Source: an uncultured Methanomethylovorans sp. (GTDB lineage Archaea > Halobacteriota > Methanosarcinia > Methanosarcinales > Methanosarcinaceae). From it: DNA of 64,000 bases. The notes beneath the pieces were generated by a model. It was not told where the DNA came from and made no database searches. It was given only the letters and a program-made list of their open reading frames with translations. Shown piece after piece: positions 26,629 to 34,901 of this stretch (the first letter of the stretch is position 1; each line of letters begins with the position of its first letter). The DNA is taken from NCBI RefSeq assembly GCF_963678545.1, contig NZ_OY782870.1, positions 248,001 through 312,000 on the forward strand, given 5' to 3'. A program made the position numbers and the translations under genes.

Positions 26629-27369
26629 TCACTCCCATGTGTACTTGCCAGCAAAGGGCCTGCTGCTTGATGGAACGATACGAGTATAATTTGTGTTCAT
26701 CAAAGGAGCCGGATCGATATTGAACCTTGAACAGAAGTCTTCTATTACTGGTGACAAGCGTTTAAGGTCACTTTCAGTGAACTCAACTTTCTTTGCACCT
26801 ACTCCGAGAAGCTTGTCTGCCACCTCTCCGCGGATAACGATTTCTCCACCATGTATACCGCTACCTATGCCCCTGTCCTGCATGAATGGTTCTTCACCCA
26901 TACAAAACACCATTATAAGGCCTCCTGCCATGTATTCCCCTAGAAATGCATGGGAAGTGCCGCCTATAATCAGCATTGGCTTCTTAGATTCGTATTCCTT
27001 CATGTGGATACCGCCACGGTATCCGATATTGCCCCTTACGTAAACTTTACCGCCACGCATACTGTGAGCTACAGCATCACCAGCGCTTCCGTGAACAACG
27101 ATCATGCCACCATCCATGGTATTTCCTGGAGCATGTTCGCAATTCCCGTGAACAATACACTCAGGACCATTCATGAACATGCAAAGATCCCCACCGGGAA
27201 CTCCATTGATAGTGACCTTCACATCACCCCTCAGACCGTCTGCTATAAAACGCTGCCCAAGTACGTTATTAATCTCAATTTCCTTTGCTCCAGAAGCTAC
27301 AGCCTGACGGACCTGCTTATTGAGTGGGGTGTAATGCATACCTTTTGCATCGATGACTACTTTTTCCAT
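26629..27369 (-). CDS. glutamate synthase alpha subunit, C-terminal GXGXG domain (GltB3)
   Basis: 246-residue right-handed beta-helix domain, separate here but the C-terminal part of bacterial GltB. Repeated G-x-x-G-x-x-x-G turns are visible (HGNCEHAPGNTMDGGMIVVHGSAG, RGGKVYVRGNIGYRGGIHM, GGLIMVF, GIHGGEIVIRG). The domain is structural, positioning the ammonia tunnel. It lies 2 bp after the FMN-domain gene. Confidence 0.93.
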   Translation of the reverse strand: MEKVVIDAKGMHYTPLNKQVRQAVASGAKEIEINNVLGQRFIADGLRGDVKVTINGVPGGDLCMFMNGPECIVHGNCEHAPGNTMDGGMIVVHGSAGDAVAHSMRGGKVYVRGNIGYRGGIHMKEYESKKPMLIIGGTSHAFLGEYMAGGLIMVFCMGEEPFMQDRGIGSGIHGGEIVIRGEVADKLLGVGAKKVEFTESDLKRLSPVIEDFCSRFNIDPAPLMNTNYTRIVPSSSRPFAGKYTWE

Positions 27370-27371
27370 TT

Positions 27372-28883
27372 TTATGCCCCCACTGGACTGACTTTCAGCA
27401 CTTTTAGCATGCCTTCATCCAGCATATATCCACGCAGACGTTCGCGGTTACCTCTCAGGCTTTCAATGCTGTTCAAGCCCGCAGCACCCATAAGCTCACT
27501 GAGTTCCAGTGTCCAGGCATGAATTAGATTGGCAACGTTCTGAGCTCCAATTTCAGGATCTAGGCGGTCTACGAGATCTTGCCTCTGAGTGGCTATACCC
27601 CATGGACACAGATTACGGTAGCAGTTACCACATACCCTGCATCCAAGAGCAATAAGTGAAGCTGTCCCTATATATACTGCATCAGCTCCTAAAGCAATAG
27701 ACTTTGCAAGGTCTGCGCTGTTGCGTATACCTCCACTGGCAATAATAGAGACTTCATTTCTTACACCCTGGTCATTCAGCTTTTGGTCCACAGCTGCAAT
27801 AGCAGCTTCTATGGGTATACCTACATTATCCCTGAATACCTTGGGAGCTGCACCAGTACCTCCACGGAAACCATCGATTACCACTGCATCAGCCGAAGAA
27901 CGGGCAATACCTGCAGCTATGGCAGCTACGTTATGCACAGCTGCTATTTTCACAAATACAGGCTTTTTCCATTCGGTTGCTTCTTTGAGACTTCTAACAA
28001 GCTGTGCAAGATCCTCTATACTATAAATATCGTGATGAGGTGCCGGACTTATAGCATCAGATCCCAGAGGAATCATACGAGTACATGACACGTCAATACA
28101 TACTTTTTCACCTGGAAGGTGACCGCCTATACCTGGCTTTGCACCCTGGCCGATCTTTATTTCGATAGCTGCACCACGTTCAAGGTAATCAATATCTACA
28201 CCAAAACGGCCTGAGGCCACCTGCACAATAGTGTGATCCTGATAAGGGTGAAGAGCATTATGTAGTCCACCCTCACCGGTTCCCATAAAGGTGCCCATCT
28301 CAGCTACTGCCTTTGCCATACTTAGCTGCGCATTCAGACTGATAGCACCATAACTCATATGACCTATCATAATAGGTGTCTCAAGCTTCAGATTGGGAGC
28401 AAGTTCCGTGGCAAGCTCCACATCACCCTGATCGTTCTTTTTGAATTCCAGCTTCGATGGCTTCTTACCAAGGTAAGTCCGTAGTTCCATGGGCTCTCTT
28501 AATGGATCGATACTGGGATTGGTGACTTGACATGCATCCAGCACCAGCCTGTCAAAAATTATCGGATAATCAAGAGCATTACCCATACCTGCAAGAATTA
28601 TCTTACCGGTACGGGCTTGGTTTATAACGTCTTCTCTTACCTGGGCTGTCCACACTGGGTGACTGCGGTAATCCACAGGTCTCTCCTGAAGTGAGATAGC
28701 ATCTCTGGGACACATCGAAATACAACGGTGGCATGCAGTACATTTACGGGAGTCTACAAGGATCTTGTCGCCATCCACCCTGTAAACACCATAAGAACAA
28801 TTGTCCACGCAACGCATACACTGCATACACTGATCACGGTCGATACTGACCTTATAACGCATTGGTACACTTCCAAGGGTCAT
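27372..28883 (-). CDS. glutamate synthase central FMN domain with N-terminal ferredoxin clusters (GltB2)
   Basis: 503 aa. Residues ~10-65 hold two [4Fe-4S] motifs (CMQCMRCVDNC, CTACHRCISMCP); residues ~130-480 are the FMN-binding TIM barrel of glutamate synthase (PIMIGHMSYGAISLNAQ, GTGEGGLH, IKIGQGAKPGIGGHLPG, DGFRGGTGAAP, IASGGIRNSADLAKSIALGADAVYIG). The [3Fe-4S] site region (GCRVCGNCYRNLCPWGIATQ) follows. Reaction: 2-oxoglutarate plus channelled ammonia to glutamate. The archaeal split form is standard; the extra ferredoxin domain allows electron entry without GltD. The start overlaps the glutaminase gene by 4 bp. Confidence 0.96.
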   Translation of the reverse strand: MTLGSVPMRYKVSIDRDQCMQCMRCVDNCSYGVYRVDGDKILVDSRKCTACHRCISMCPRDAISLQERPVDYRSHPVWTAQVREDVINQARTGKIILAGMGNALDYPIIFDRLVLDACQVTNPSIDPLREPMELRTYLGKKPSKLEFKKNDQGDVELATELAPNLKLETPIMIGHMSYGAISLNAQLSMAKAVAEMGTFMGTGEGGLHNALHPYQDHTIVQVASGRFGVDIDYLERGAAIEIKIGQGAKPGIGGHLPGEKVCIDVSCTRMIPLGSDAISPAPHHDIYSIEDLAQLVRSLKEATEWKKPVFVKIAAVHNVAAIAAGIARSSADAVVIDGFRGGTGAAPKVFRDNVGIPIEAAIAAVDQKLNDQGVRNEVSIIASGGIRNSADLAKSIALGADAVYIGTASLIALGCRVCGNCYRNLCPWGIATQRQDLVDRLDPEIGAQNVANLIHAWTLELSELMGAAGLNSIESLRGNRERLRGYMLDEGMLKVLKVSPVGA

Positions 28884-29932
28884 ACAATAACCCTCCCTAT
28901 AACTGGTTCGCCTGCTCTGGGCATACGGATATTCTGCACATTAGGATCCATAATCCTGATAGCAGCTTCCTCACTCGAAATATAGAGCTTGTTCCCGTTC
29001 TCTCCAACTACCATTGGACGAAGCTTAATACGGTCAGTAAAACCCACTATTCCCTGGCTGGTAGCCACAACTATGGCAAAAGGTCCGTTCATTTGGGCTG
29101 ACCTGTATGTAAGGCGCATAGCGTGATTGATCTTCCGCTCCCGTTCTGGCATATCATCAATCTCATCCCAGAAAGGAGGAGCAAGTGCTTTGACCACCAT
29201 ATCACTTGAGAGGCCATGACGCCTACCAAGAATATCAAATAAATAAGCTACAACTTCAGTATCTGTGAACATTGTACACTTGTATCCATTGCTCTCTACA
29301 TACTGTTTGTTAGTCCCATAAGAAGTGATCTCACCATTGTGAACCACTGACCAATCAAGCAGGTTAAATGGATGAGCTCCACCCCACCATCCAGAAGTAT
29401 TTGTTGGATAGCGGTTATGTGCGAGCCATATGTAGCCCTTGTAATCCTGTATGCGATAGAAATCTGCAACATCTTCTGGCCAGCCAGCAGCTTTGAACAC
29501 ACCCATGTTGATCCCTGAAGAAAATACCAGAGCACCCTCTATACGGGAATTGATATCCATTACGAGAGTCTTCACAAGGTCATCTTCCGGCGAGGAACTG
29601 CCTACCTTAAGATCTTTGTGAGGCCTGTAAAAATACCGCCATGGTATATGCTGCTTCTTTAAACCTGGTTGTTCATAGGTGGGAATCTCTTCCTGATGGA
29701 CTATATGTCCCCACTCTTCCAGCAGATCATCCACCTTCTTTTTAGGTTCTATGAGATTATCATAGAAAACATGAAGAGCATAACAATCTGGGAAATCAGG
29801 ATATATGCCATAAGCTGCATAACCCGCACCTTCTCCACTTCCTCTTTCATTCATCAGGCTAAGGGCCATTTTTATACCTGAGCCATCCATTCCAGACCTA
29901 GACCTGTCTATAACGCCTATAATTCCGCACAT
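28880..29932 (-). CDS. glutamate synthase glutaminase domain (GltB1, class II amidotransferase)
   Basis: 350 aa from the ATG at 29932, which gives the required N-terminal nucleophile Cys2 (MCGIIGVID); an upstream in-frame GTG at 29941 would bury it. Other Ntn-hydrolase residues: LAHNRYPTNT, HNGEITSYGTN and FTDTEVVAYLFD. It releases ammonia from glutamine for the barrel subunit encoded next. First gene of the operon; a TATA-like stretch at 29959-29973 lies 27-41 bp upstream. Confidence 0.95.
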   Translation of the reverse strand: MCGIIGVIDRSRSGMDGSGIKMALSLMNERGSGEGAGYAAYGIYPDFPDCYALHVFYDNLIEPKKKVDDLLEEWGHIVHQEEIPTYEQPGLKKQHIPWRYFYRPHKDLKVGSSSPEDDLVKTLVMDINSRIEGALVFSSGINMGVFKAAGWPEDVADFYRIQDYKGYIWLAHNRYPTNTSGWWGGAHPFNLLDWSVVHNGEITSYGTNKQYVESNGYKCTMFTDTEVVAYLFDILGRRHGLSSDMVVKALAPPFWDEIDDMPERERKINHAMRLTYRSAQMNGPFAIVVATSQGIVGFTDRIKLRPMVVGENGNKLYISSEEAAIRIMDPNVQNIRMPRAGEPVIGRVIV

Positions 29933-29958
29933 GTTAACCACTAAGAATTGTTTTTTGG

Positions 29959-29973
29959 AGATATATTAATTGA
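29959..29973 (-). promoter_or_regulatory. predicted TATA box of the glutamate synthase operon
   Basis: Minus strand AATTAATATATCT. Further upstream, at 30030-30041, is a perfect 12-bp palindrome GGAGATATCTCC that might be an activator site; neither resembles a GGTA-N6-TACC operator. Confidence 0.4.
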
Positions 29974-30126
29974 CTTTCGTAGACTAACCATGCAAACATC
30001 CATAAAAGGCTTACCCCCATCGTCCATCGGGAGATATCTCCAATTGAAGAAAGCCAACTAGAAAATAATTGGCAACCAACGTCCTTAAAGACAGTTTAAT
30101 AAAGTTAAATGTAAGGGATATTTCCC

Positions 30127-31464
30127 TTACAATATGCCTAGATAGTTGTCCAGCTCCCACTGGTGTACCTGTGCCTTGTATGAATCCCATTCAGCAGTCT
30201 TCGCCTGAAGGAAGCTGTTGAATACATGGTCACCTAGAGCTGCTTTTGCAAACTCACTACCACGCATGAGGTCAAGGGACTCCTTCAAGCTACCCGGGAG
30301 GGACATGATACCTCTCTTGGCACGCTCTTCCTCAGTGAGCTTGAAGATGTTGACATTTGTTGCCTCTGGTGGTTCGATCTTGTTCTTTATACCGTCAAGA
30401 CCAGCGCGCAACATCAGGGCAAATGCCAGGTATGGGTTACATGCGGGGTCTGGGCATCTCAGCTCAACCCTTGTACCCATGCCTCTTGTAGCTGGAATCC
30501 TGATAAGTGAACTTCTGTTGGAAGCAGACCATGTTACATAGATAGGTGCTTCATATCCTGGAACAAGCCTCTTGTAAGAGTTGACAGTTGAATTAGTTAC
30601 AGCAGCAAACTCTCTGATGTGTTTCAGTATACCACCTATATAGTACATGGATGTCTGTGACAGTCCATTTGGTGCATCTGGGTCATAGAAGGCGTTCTTA
30701 CCGTCCTTCATCAAAGACTGGTTAGTGTGCATACCTGAACCGTTCACACCAAACAGGGGTTTTGGCATGAAAGAAATATAGTATCCCTTATGGTATGCAA
30801 TGGATTTTGCAACATACTTGAAGGTTATGACCTTGTCAGCGGTGGAAAGCATGTCACCGAATCTGAAGTTGATCTCGTGCTGTGAAGGTGCTACCTCATG
30901 ATGAGAAGCCTCCAGCTTAAAGCCCATGGCCTCAAGTGCGAAATCAATGTCTCTCCTTACATCCTGTGCCTTGTCAAGAGGTGCAAAGTCGAAGTATCCA
31001 CCCTGGTCTGTAAGCTGTGTTGTTGGGTTGCCATCAGCATCCAGTTTGAACAGGAAGAACTCGAGTTCTGGGCCCACATTCATTGTGTATCCCATTTTTG
31101 CAGCATCTTCCATTGCTTTCTTCAGCACGTATCTTGGGTCACCCTCGAAAGGAGTACCATCCGGCCTCTTTACATCACCAATGATACGAGCTACTGCACC
31201 TTCCTTTGGCCTCCATGGAAGTATCCTGAAGGTTGATGGGTCGGGCATGAGCATCATGTCAGACTCTTCAATCCGTGTGAAACCCTCTATGGAGGAACCG
31301 TCAAACATAACACCATTCTTGAAAGCTCCTTCGAGATCCTCTGCGGGAATTGCCCAGCTTTTGATGATACCGAGAGTATCAGTAAACTGTGTCCTTATGA
31401 ACTTTACATCGTTCTCTGCAACTTGTTGCAGCACTTCCTCTTTGGTCATTGCTTTTTCTGCCAT
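30127..31464 (-). CDS. glnA: glutamine synthetase type I (second paralogue)
   Basis: 445-residue GlnA with complete active-site blocks (FDGSSIEGFTRIEESDM, GPELEFFLF, SHHEVAPSQHEINF, NGSGMHTN, NRSSLIRIPATRG). Compared with the copy at 23844 it is the more canonical one: RIEESDM instead of RIYESDM, and APSQHEI instead of AFGQHEI. It lies upstream of, and in the same direction as, the glutamate synthase operon (185-bp gap), so the two make a GS-GOGAT unit. The promoter contains an NrpR-like operator at the predicted start site. Confidence 0.97.
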   Translation of the reverse strand: MAEKAMTKEEVLQQVAENDVKFIRTQFTDTLGIIKSWAIPAEDLEGAFKNGVMFDGSSIEGFTRIEESDMMLMPDPSTFRILPWRPKEGAVARIIGDVKRPDGTPFEGDPRYVLKKAMEDAAKMGYTMNVGPELEFFLFKLDADGNPTTQLTDQGGYFDFAPLDKAQDVRRDIDFALEAMGFKLEASHHEVAPSQHEINFRFGDMLSTADKVITFKYVAKSIAYHKGYYISFMPKPLFGVNGSGMHTNQSLMKDGKNAFYDPDAPNGLSQTSMYYIGGILKHIREFAAVTNSTVNSYKRLVPGYEAPIYVTWSASNRSSLIRIPATRGMGTRVELRCPDPACNPYLAFALMLRAGLDGIKNKIEPPEATNVNIFKLTEEERAKRGIMSLPGSLKESLDLMRGSEFAKAALGDHVFNSFLQAKTAEWDSYKAQVHQWELDNYLGIL

Positions 31465-31486
31465 TCCTATAACCTCTTAGGTATTG

Positions 31487-31500
31487 AGTATCCCTTTACC
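31487..31500 (-). promoter_or_regulatory. candidate NrpR operator at the glnA promoter
   Basis: On the minus strand GGTA-AAGGGA-TACT, 7 of 8 positions of the GGTA-N6-TACC site bound by the methanogen nitrogen repressor NrpR. It begins 9 bp downstream of the TATA element and overlaps the predicted transcription start, the usual place for this repressor. An overlapping half match (GGAT-ACTCAA-TACC, 31480-31493) follows. Confidence 0.45.
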
Positions 31501-31508
31501 TAGGTGAT

Positions 31509-31520
31509 GGTATAAATATG
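31509..31520 (-). promoter_or_regulatory. predicted TATA box of the second glnA
   Basis: Minus strand CATATTTATACC, about 47 bp upstream of the ATG at 31464. Confidence 0.5.
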
Positions 31521-31659
31521 TTATGATTTTTATTGGCAAAAAAGAAATCCAACAAAATAGAAGAGAATCAATGTTACAGATAATAAAATTAACCCAAGAT
31601 AGACGATTAATTGTTCTGGAATATTTTATAAGGAATAGAATATACATTAGTGAAAGATC

Positions 31660-32148
31660 ATGAATGGAAATGATGTGCAGAGACAACTGAAAGAAGCAGG
31701 GATTGACATATTAAAGTGCATGCAATGTGGGATGTGCACCGGAAGCTGCCCTTCGGGCCGTCATACAAGCCTGAACATACGCAGACTTGTAAAGCATGCC
31801 ATAAAATCCAGAGATGTGCTTGAGGATAAGGAACTGTGGATGTGTACTACCTGCTACACTTGTCAGGAACGCTGCCCACGTCGTATTGATATAGTAGATG
31901 CTATTCTGAAAATCCGTTCCATTGCAGCACATGAAGGCATTATGCTGACTGAACACAGACAAGTAATTAAACTGTTCCTGGAGCATGGGCATGCGGTGCC
32001 TATTGATGAAATCAATATCAAAAAAAGAGAAGAACTTGGACTTGAAATGCTTCCGGAAACAGTGCATAAGTATTCTGATGCCTTAGATGAGCTTAAAACG
32101 CTTTTAAAGGTCTGCAAGTTAGCTGAGATAATAGATTATCGTTTATGA
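31660..32148 (+). CDS. hdrC: heterodisulfide reductase subunit C-like protein (HdrC2)
   Basis: 162 aa with two [4Fe-4S] motifs, CMQCGMCTGSCP (~20-31) and CTTCYTCQERCP (~65-76), in the HdrC arrangement. HdrC passes electrons between HdrA and the CoM-S-S-CoB-reducing HdrB. It is followed 13 bp later by hdrB; no hdrA is adjacent, matching the hdrC2B2 arrangement of Methanosarcina. An ATATTTTATAA element at 31621-31631 is a likely promoter. Confidence 0.93.
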   Translation: MNGNDVQRQLKEAGIDILKCMQCGMCTGSCPSGRHTSLNIRRLVKHAIKSRDVLEDKELWMCTTCYTCQERCPRRIDIVDAILKIRSIAAHEGIMLTEHRQVIKLFLEHGHAVPIDEINIKKREELGLEMLPETVHKYSDALDELKTLLKVCKLAEIIDYRL

Positions 32149-32161
32149 ATAGGAGACAAAA

Positions 32162-33061
32162 ATGCTACAACTAGCACTTTTTCTGGGATGCGTTATCCCT
32201 AACAGATATCCGGGTATTGAAATGGCTACCAGACTATGTCTTGCAAAGATGGACATTGATTGTGCTGACCTTCCCGGAGCTTCCTGCTGTCCTGCACCCG
32301 GAATCTTCCGTTCATTTGACAGCTCCACATGGCTGGCCGTAGCAGGACGTAACCTTACCCTTGGAGAAGGCATGCAACGAGACCTTCTAACTATCTGTAA
32401 TGGTTGTTTTGGATCTCTAGCAGATGCAAACAGGACATTGAAGGAAAGTGAGGAGTTGAGGCAAAAGACAAATGAGTACCTAGGAGAGATAGATCGCCAG
32501 TTCAAAGGAACAATAGATGTGCGCCATATAGCTGAATTCCTCTATTCGGATGTCGGGCCAGAAAAAATAAAGGAAGCCATCGAGAAGCCTCTTGGCCTTA
32601 AAGTAGCAGTTCACTATGGGTGCCACCTCATTAAACCCTCCAGGGACAGGGGACTTGGAAGTTTCGAAAGGCCCCGTTTCTTTGATGAACTTGTGGAAGC
32701 TACCGGTTCCATAAGCCTTGAGTACTCTGACAAGATGGAATGTTGTGGAGCTGGGGGAGGTATGAGATCGGGCCTCAAAGAGCGATCACTTGCAATGGCA
32801 GAACACAAATTATCACGAATAAAAGAATCTGGAGCCGATTGCATAGTTAATGCATGTCCATTCTGTCACATGCAACTGGACATAGGACAACTGGAAATCG
32901 AAAAAGCATTTGATAAAACCTATGACATACCAGTATTACATTATACTCAGCTTCTCGGGCTTGCTATGGGATTTACTCCTGAAATGCTCGGTATTCACCT
33001 GAATGCCGTAAAGAACATGGAATTTGCGGAAAAGCTTGCCAAGCTAACTGAAGATAACTGA
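32162..33061 (+). CDS. hdrB: heterodisulfide reductase subunit B-like protein (HdrB2)
   Basis: 299 aa with two cysteine-rich CCG domains. Domain 1: FLGCVIPNRYPG ... GASCCPAPG ... CNGCFGSL; domain 2: HYGCHLIKPS ... MECCGAGGG ... CPFCHMQLD. These cysteines bind the noncubane [4Fe-4S] clusters that reduce the CoM-CoB heterodisulfide. Partner of the upstream HdrC; in the organism it likely works with an HdrA encoded elsewhere. Confidence 0.95.
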   Translation: MLQLALFLGCVIPNRYPGIEMATRLCLAKMDIDCADLPGASCCPAPGIFRSFDSSTWLAVAGRNLTLGEGMQRDLLTICNGCFGSLADANRTLKESEELRQKTNEYLGEIDRQFKGTIDVRHIAEFLYSDVGPEKIKEAIEKPLGLKVAVHYGCHLIKPSRDRGLGSFERPRFFDELVEATGSISLEYSDKMECCGAGGGMRSGLKERSLAMAEHKLSRIKESGADCIVNACPFCHMQLDIGQLEIEKAFDKTYDIPVLHYTQLLGLAMGFTPEMLGIHLNAVKNMEFAEKLAKLTEDN

Positions 33062-33154
33062 CTTTATAGAATCCGATGGTAAATATTGAAGCTCTTTTTT
33101 AGCCATATGTTCGTACCATCTGCACAATTAGACCTAAAATTGCATAGATAAATG

Positions 33155-33177
33155 TGTGGCTATATGCTACAGCCACA
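33155..33177. terminator. hairpin between hdrB and the convergent lipoprotein
   Basis: TGTGGCT (33155-33161), 9-base loop, AGCCACA (33171-33177), followed by TTTT on the plus strand. Confidence 0.6.
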
Positions 33178-33180
33178 TTT

Positions 33181-33660
33181 TCAGTTAATGTTCGAAAGGA
33201 TATTATCAACAGACAGTTCAAAAGATGCAGTCTGACCATTCACATCTACAATGTATACTCCCTTTTCCAAGCCAGTAACATTGAGAGGCATAGACTCTGT
33301 GAAGGGAACCAATGCCTGTGTGCATAATGCATCCCTGGGACGGACTGTGCTTATCTCCACATAGAATGTGTTGCCACCCTTCTTTGTAGTTACATTACCA
33401 ATAGTTGTGCAACCGTCGGGAAGATAACCCGTAGCTTCTACACTCACCTGTACCGGGAAAGACTCCATTACCAATGCCTGTACAGTATCAACAGATGCCA
33501 TGCCGGTTATAAATTCCCCTTCATCAGTATCCCCAACACCAGCTGTCTGGTTTTGACTAGTGTTGGAAGAATTATTAGATTCGAGTGTTGCCGGGCATGA
33601 GCATCCCGACATCACAATTGCAAGTGCGACAATAAGTACCAGTAAACATATTGATTTCAT
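33181..33660 (-). CDS. small lipoprotein of unknown function
   Basis: 159 aa. Lipoprotein signal (KSICLLVLIVALAIVMSGCSC; lipobox MSGC), a Ser/Asn/Thr-rich linker, then a compact beta domain (~55-155: VQALVMESFPVQVSVEATGYLPDGCTTIG, NTFYVEISTVRPRDALCTQALVPF, KGVYIVDVNGQTASFELS) with two cysteines that could pair. The pattern is that of an exported Ig-like domain often found as a copper/inhibitor-type lipoprotein, but I assign no function. Confidence 0.75.
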   Translation of the reverse strand: MKSICLLVLIVALAIVMSGCSCPATLESNNSSNTSQNQTAGVGDTDEGEFITGMASVDTVQALVMESFPVQVSVEATGYLPDGCTTIGNVTTKKGGNTFYVEISTVRPRDALCTQALVPFTESMPLNVTGLEKGVYIVDVNGQTASFELSVDNILSNIN

Positions 33661-33881
33661 CCGATATCCCCTATAATAAATTAGTATATTAGATACCCAT
33701 ATAATAATTCTGAATATATAGCAATTGCTTAAAGTGCGACATTTTTCATGGAATAAATTGTCGAAAAGAAGATAACATCATAAATGGAATATAGAATGAG
33801 AAACAGATACCTACTCATCAGTCCAACTCGTACCAATAGATTTAAGATATTGAATGTTATTAGGAGAGTGAAAGTTAAAGA

Positions 33882-33956
33882 GAGCGTGTGGCCTAGCCAG
33901 GATATGGCGGCAGCCTCCTAAGCTGCAAGCCAGGGGTTCAAATCCCTTCACGCTCG
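33882..33956 (+). tRNA. tRNA-Arg (anticodon CCT)
   Basis: 75-nt cloverleaf: acceptor GAGCGTG/CACGCTC with discriminator G, D stem GCC/GGC, anticodon stem GCAGC/GCTGC with loop CTCCTAA, T stem AGGGG with TTCAAAT loop. CCA is not encoded. It reads the rare codon AGG. Confidence 0.95.
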
Positions 33957-33998
33957 TTATACTCTTTTTTAACAATATCAAACAAGGAGAATCATCTA

Positions 33999-34451
33999 AT
34001 GATCCGCAAGGCCACTGTAAAAGATGTCGAGGCAATGAAGAACATCATTAATGCATATGCAAAACAGGAGAAGATGCTTCCTCGCTCATATAATGAGCTG
34101 TACCAGTATATCCGTAGCTTCTATGTATACGAAAAAGATGGAGAAGTTATCGGATGTTGCGCCCTGCAAGTAGTCTGGGAAGACCTTGCAGAAGTACTTT
34201 CTTTTGCTGTCAAGCCCGAATATGCGAGAAAAGGAATTGGCTCCCAGTTGCTCAATGCCTGTATGGGCGATGCACATCAATTACAGGTAAAGAAGATATT
34301 TACACTTACATACGTACCTGAGTTTTTTGAAAAGCATGGGTTTGTCAGAGTGGACAAATCAATACTGCCCCATAAAGTATGGAGTGGCTGCATAAACTGT
34401 CCAAAATTCCCGGACTGTGATGAGATAGCTCTTATGAAAATAATAGAATGA
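33999..34451 (+). CDS. ArgA-like N-acetyltransferase (GNAT family)
   Basis: 150 aa GNAT enzyme. Acetyl-CoA binding motif A is FAVKPEYARKGIGSQLLNACM; the C-terminus KHGFVRVDKSILPHKVWSGCINCPKFPDCDEIALMK is typical of the short ArgA group, which makes N-acetylglutamate for arginine synthesis. An argB gene is 5 kb downstream. The Cys pair in CINCPKFPDC may bind metal. SD AAGGAG precedes the ATG by about 8 bp. Confidence 0.88.
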   Translation: MIRKATVKDVEAMKNIINAYAKQEKMLPRSYNELYQYIRSFYVYEKDGEVIGCCALQVVWEDLAEVLSFAVKPEYARKGIGSQLLNACMGDAHQLQVKKIFTLTYVPEFFEKHGFVRVDKSILPHKVWSGCINCPKFPDCDEIALMKIIE

Positions 34452-34460
34452 AGTTTTATC

Positions 34461-34901
34461 TCAACTAAATTCAGTTTTAAGATACACTGTCCCATTTTCT
34501 TCTTTAATCAGAGAGAAACCGGCCTTAAAGTATAAAGTAATGGCTGGTTCCAGAGAAGCAGCAGTTTTCAGGGTTGCTGTTTTATAGTGCGCAGTTGCAA
34601 ATTTCAGAGCTTTATCTAACAATGCCGAACCGACACCCATCCTCCGGAAATCATTATGCACATAAAGTCTCTTAATCTCACATTTCTCTGAACTTTTCTT
34701 TTTGACAGCGCATGTACCCACAATTGCCCCATTAATGAAAGCCACAAAGAAGGTACCTCCATTTTCAAGATAATTTGCAGCAATATCATTAAGGTCGATA
34801 TCTTTTTTTGGATCGTATGCAAAACCCTCTGAAGCTAGAACCCCAACGATGAAATATTTCACAGAGGAGTTCATAATAGAAGAGAATAAACGTATAATCA
34901 C
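34461..34901 (-). CDS. GNAT family N-acetyltransferase
   Basis: 146 aa from a GTG at 34901 that overlaps the upstream amidohydrolase stop (GTGA), the best start by coupling; an ATG at 34874 is possible. Motif A: IKRLYVHNDFRRMGVGSALLDKAL; motif B: YFKAGFSLIKEE. Substrate not determinable. Confidence 0.85.
   Translation of the reverse strand: MIIRLFSSIMNSSVKYFIVGVLASEGFAYDPKKDIDLNDIAANYLENGGTFFVAFINGAIVGTCAVKKKSSEKCEIKRLYVHNDFRRMGVGSALLDKALKFATAHYKTATLKTAASLEPAITLYFKAGFSLIKEENGTVYLKTEFS

Noticed and set aside
27783..28088. Long open frames opposite the glutamate synthase genes (also opposite nifD, dapB, aroE and others)
   Set aside because: They lie antisense to strongly conserved genes, lack ribosome sites, and their Cys/Ser/His-rich content is the usual shadow of the sense codons.
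30030..30041. GGAGATATCTCC palindrome upstream of the glutamate synthase operon as an NrpR site
   Set aside because: It lacks the GGTA/TACC or GGAA/TTCC half-sites with six-base spacing and lies about 60 bp upstream of the TATA box; noted only as a possible site.
33798..33959. Open frame MRNRYLLISPTRTNRFK... reading through the tRNA-Arg gene
   Set aside because: It overlaps the tRNA, has no ribosome site and its composition is that of tRNA sequence read as protein.
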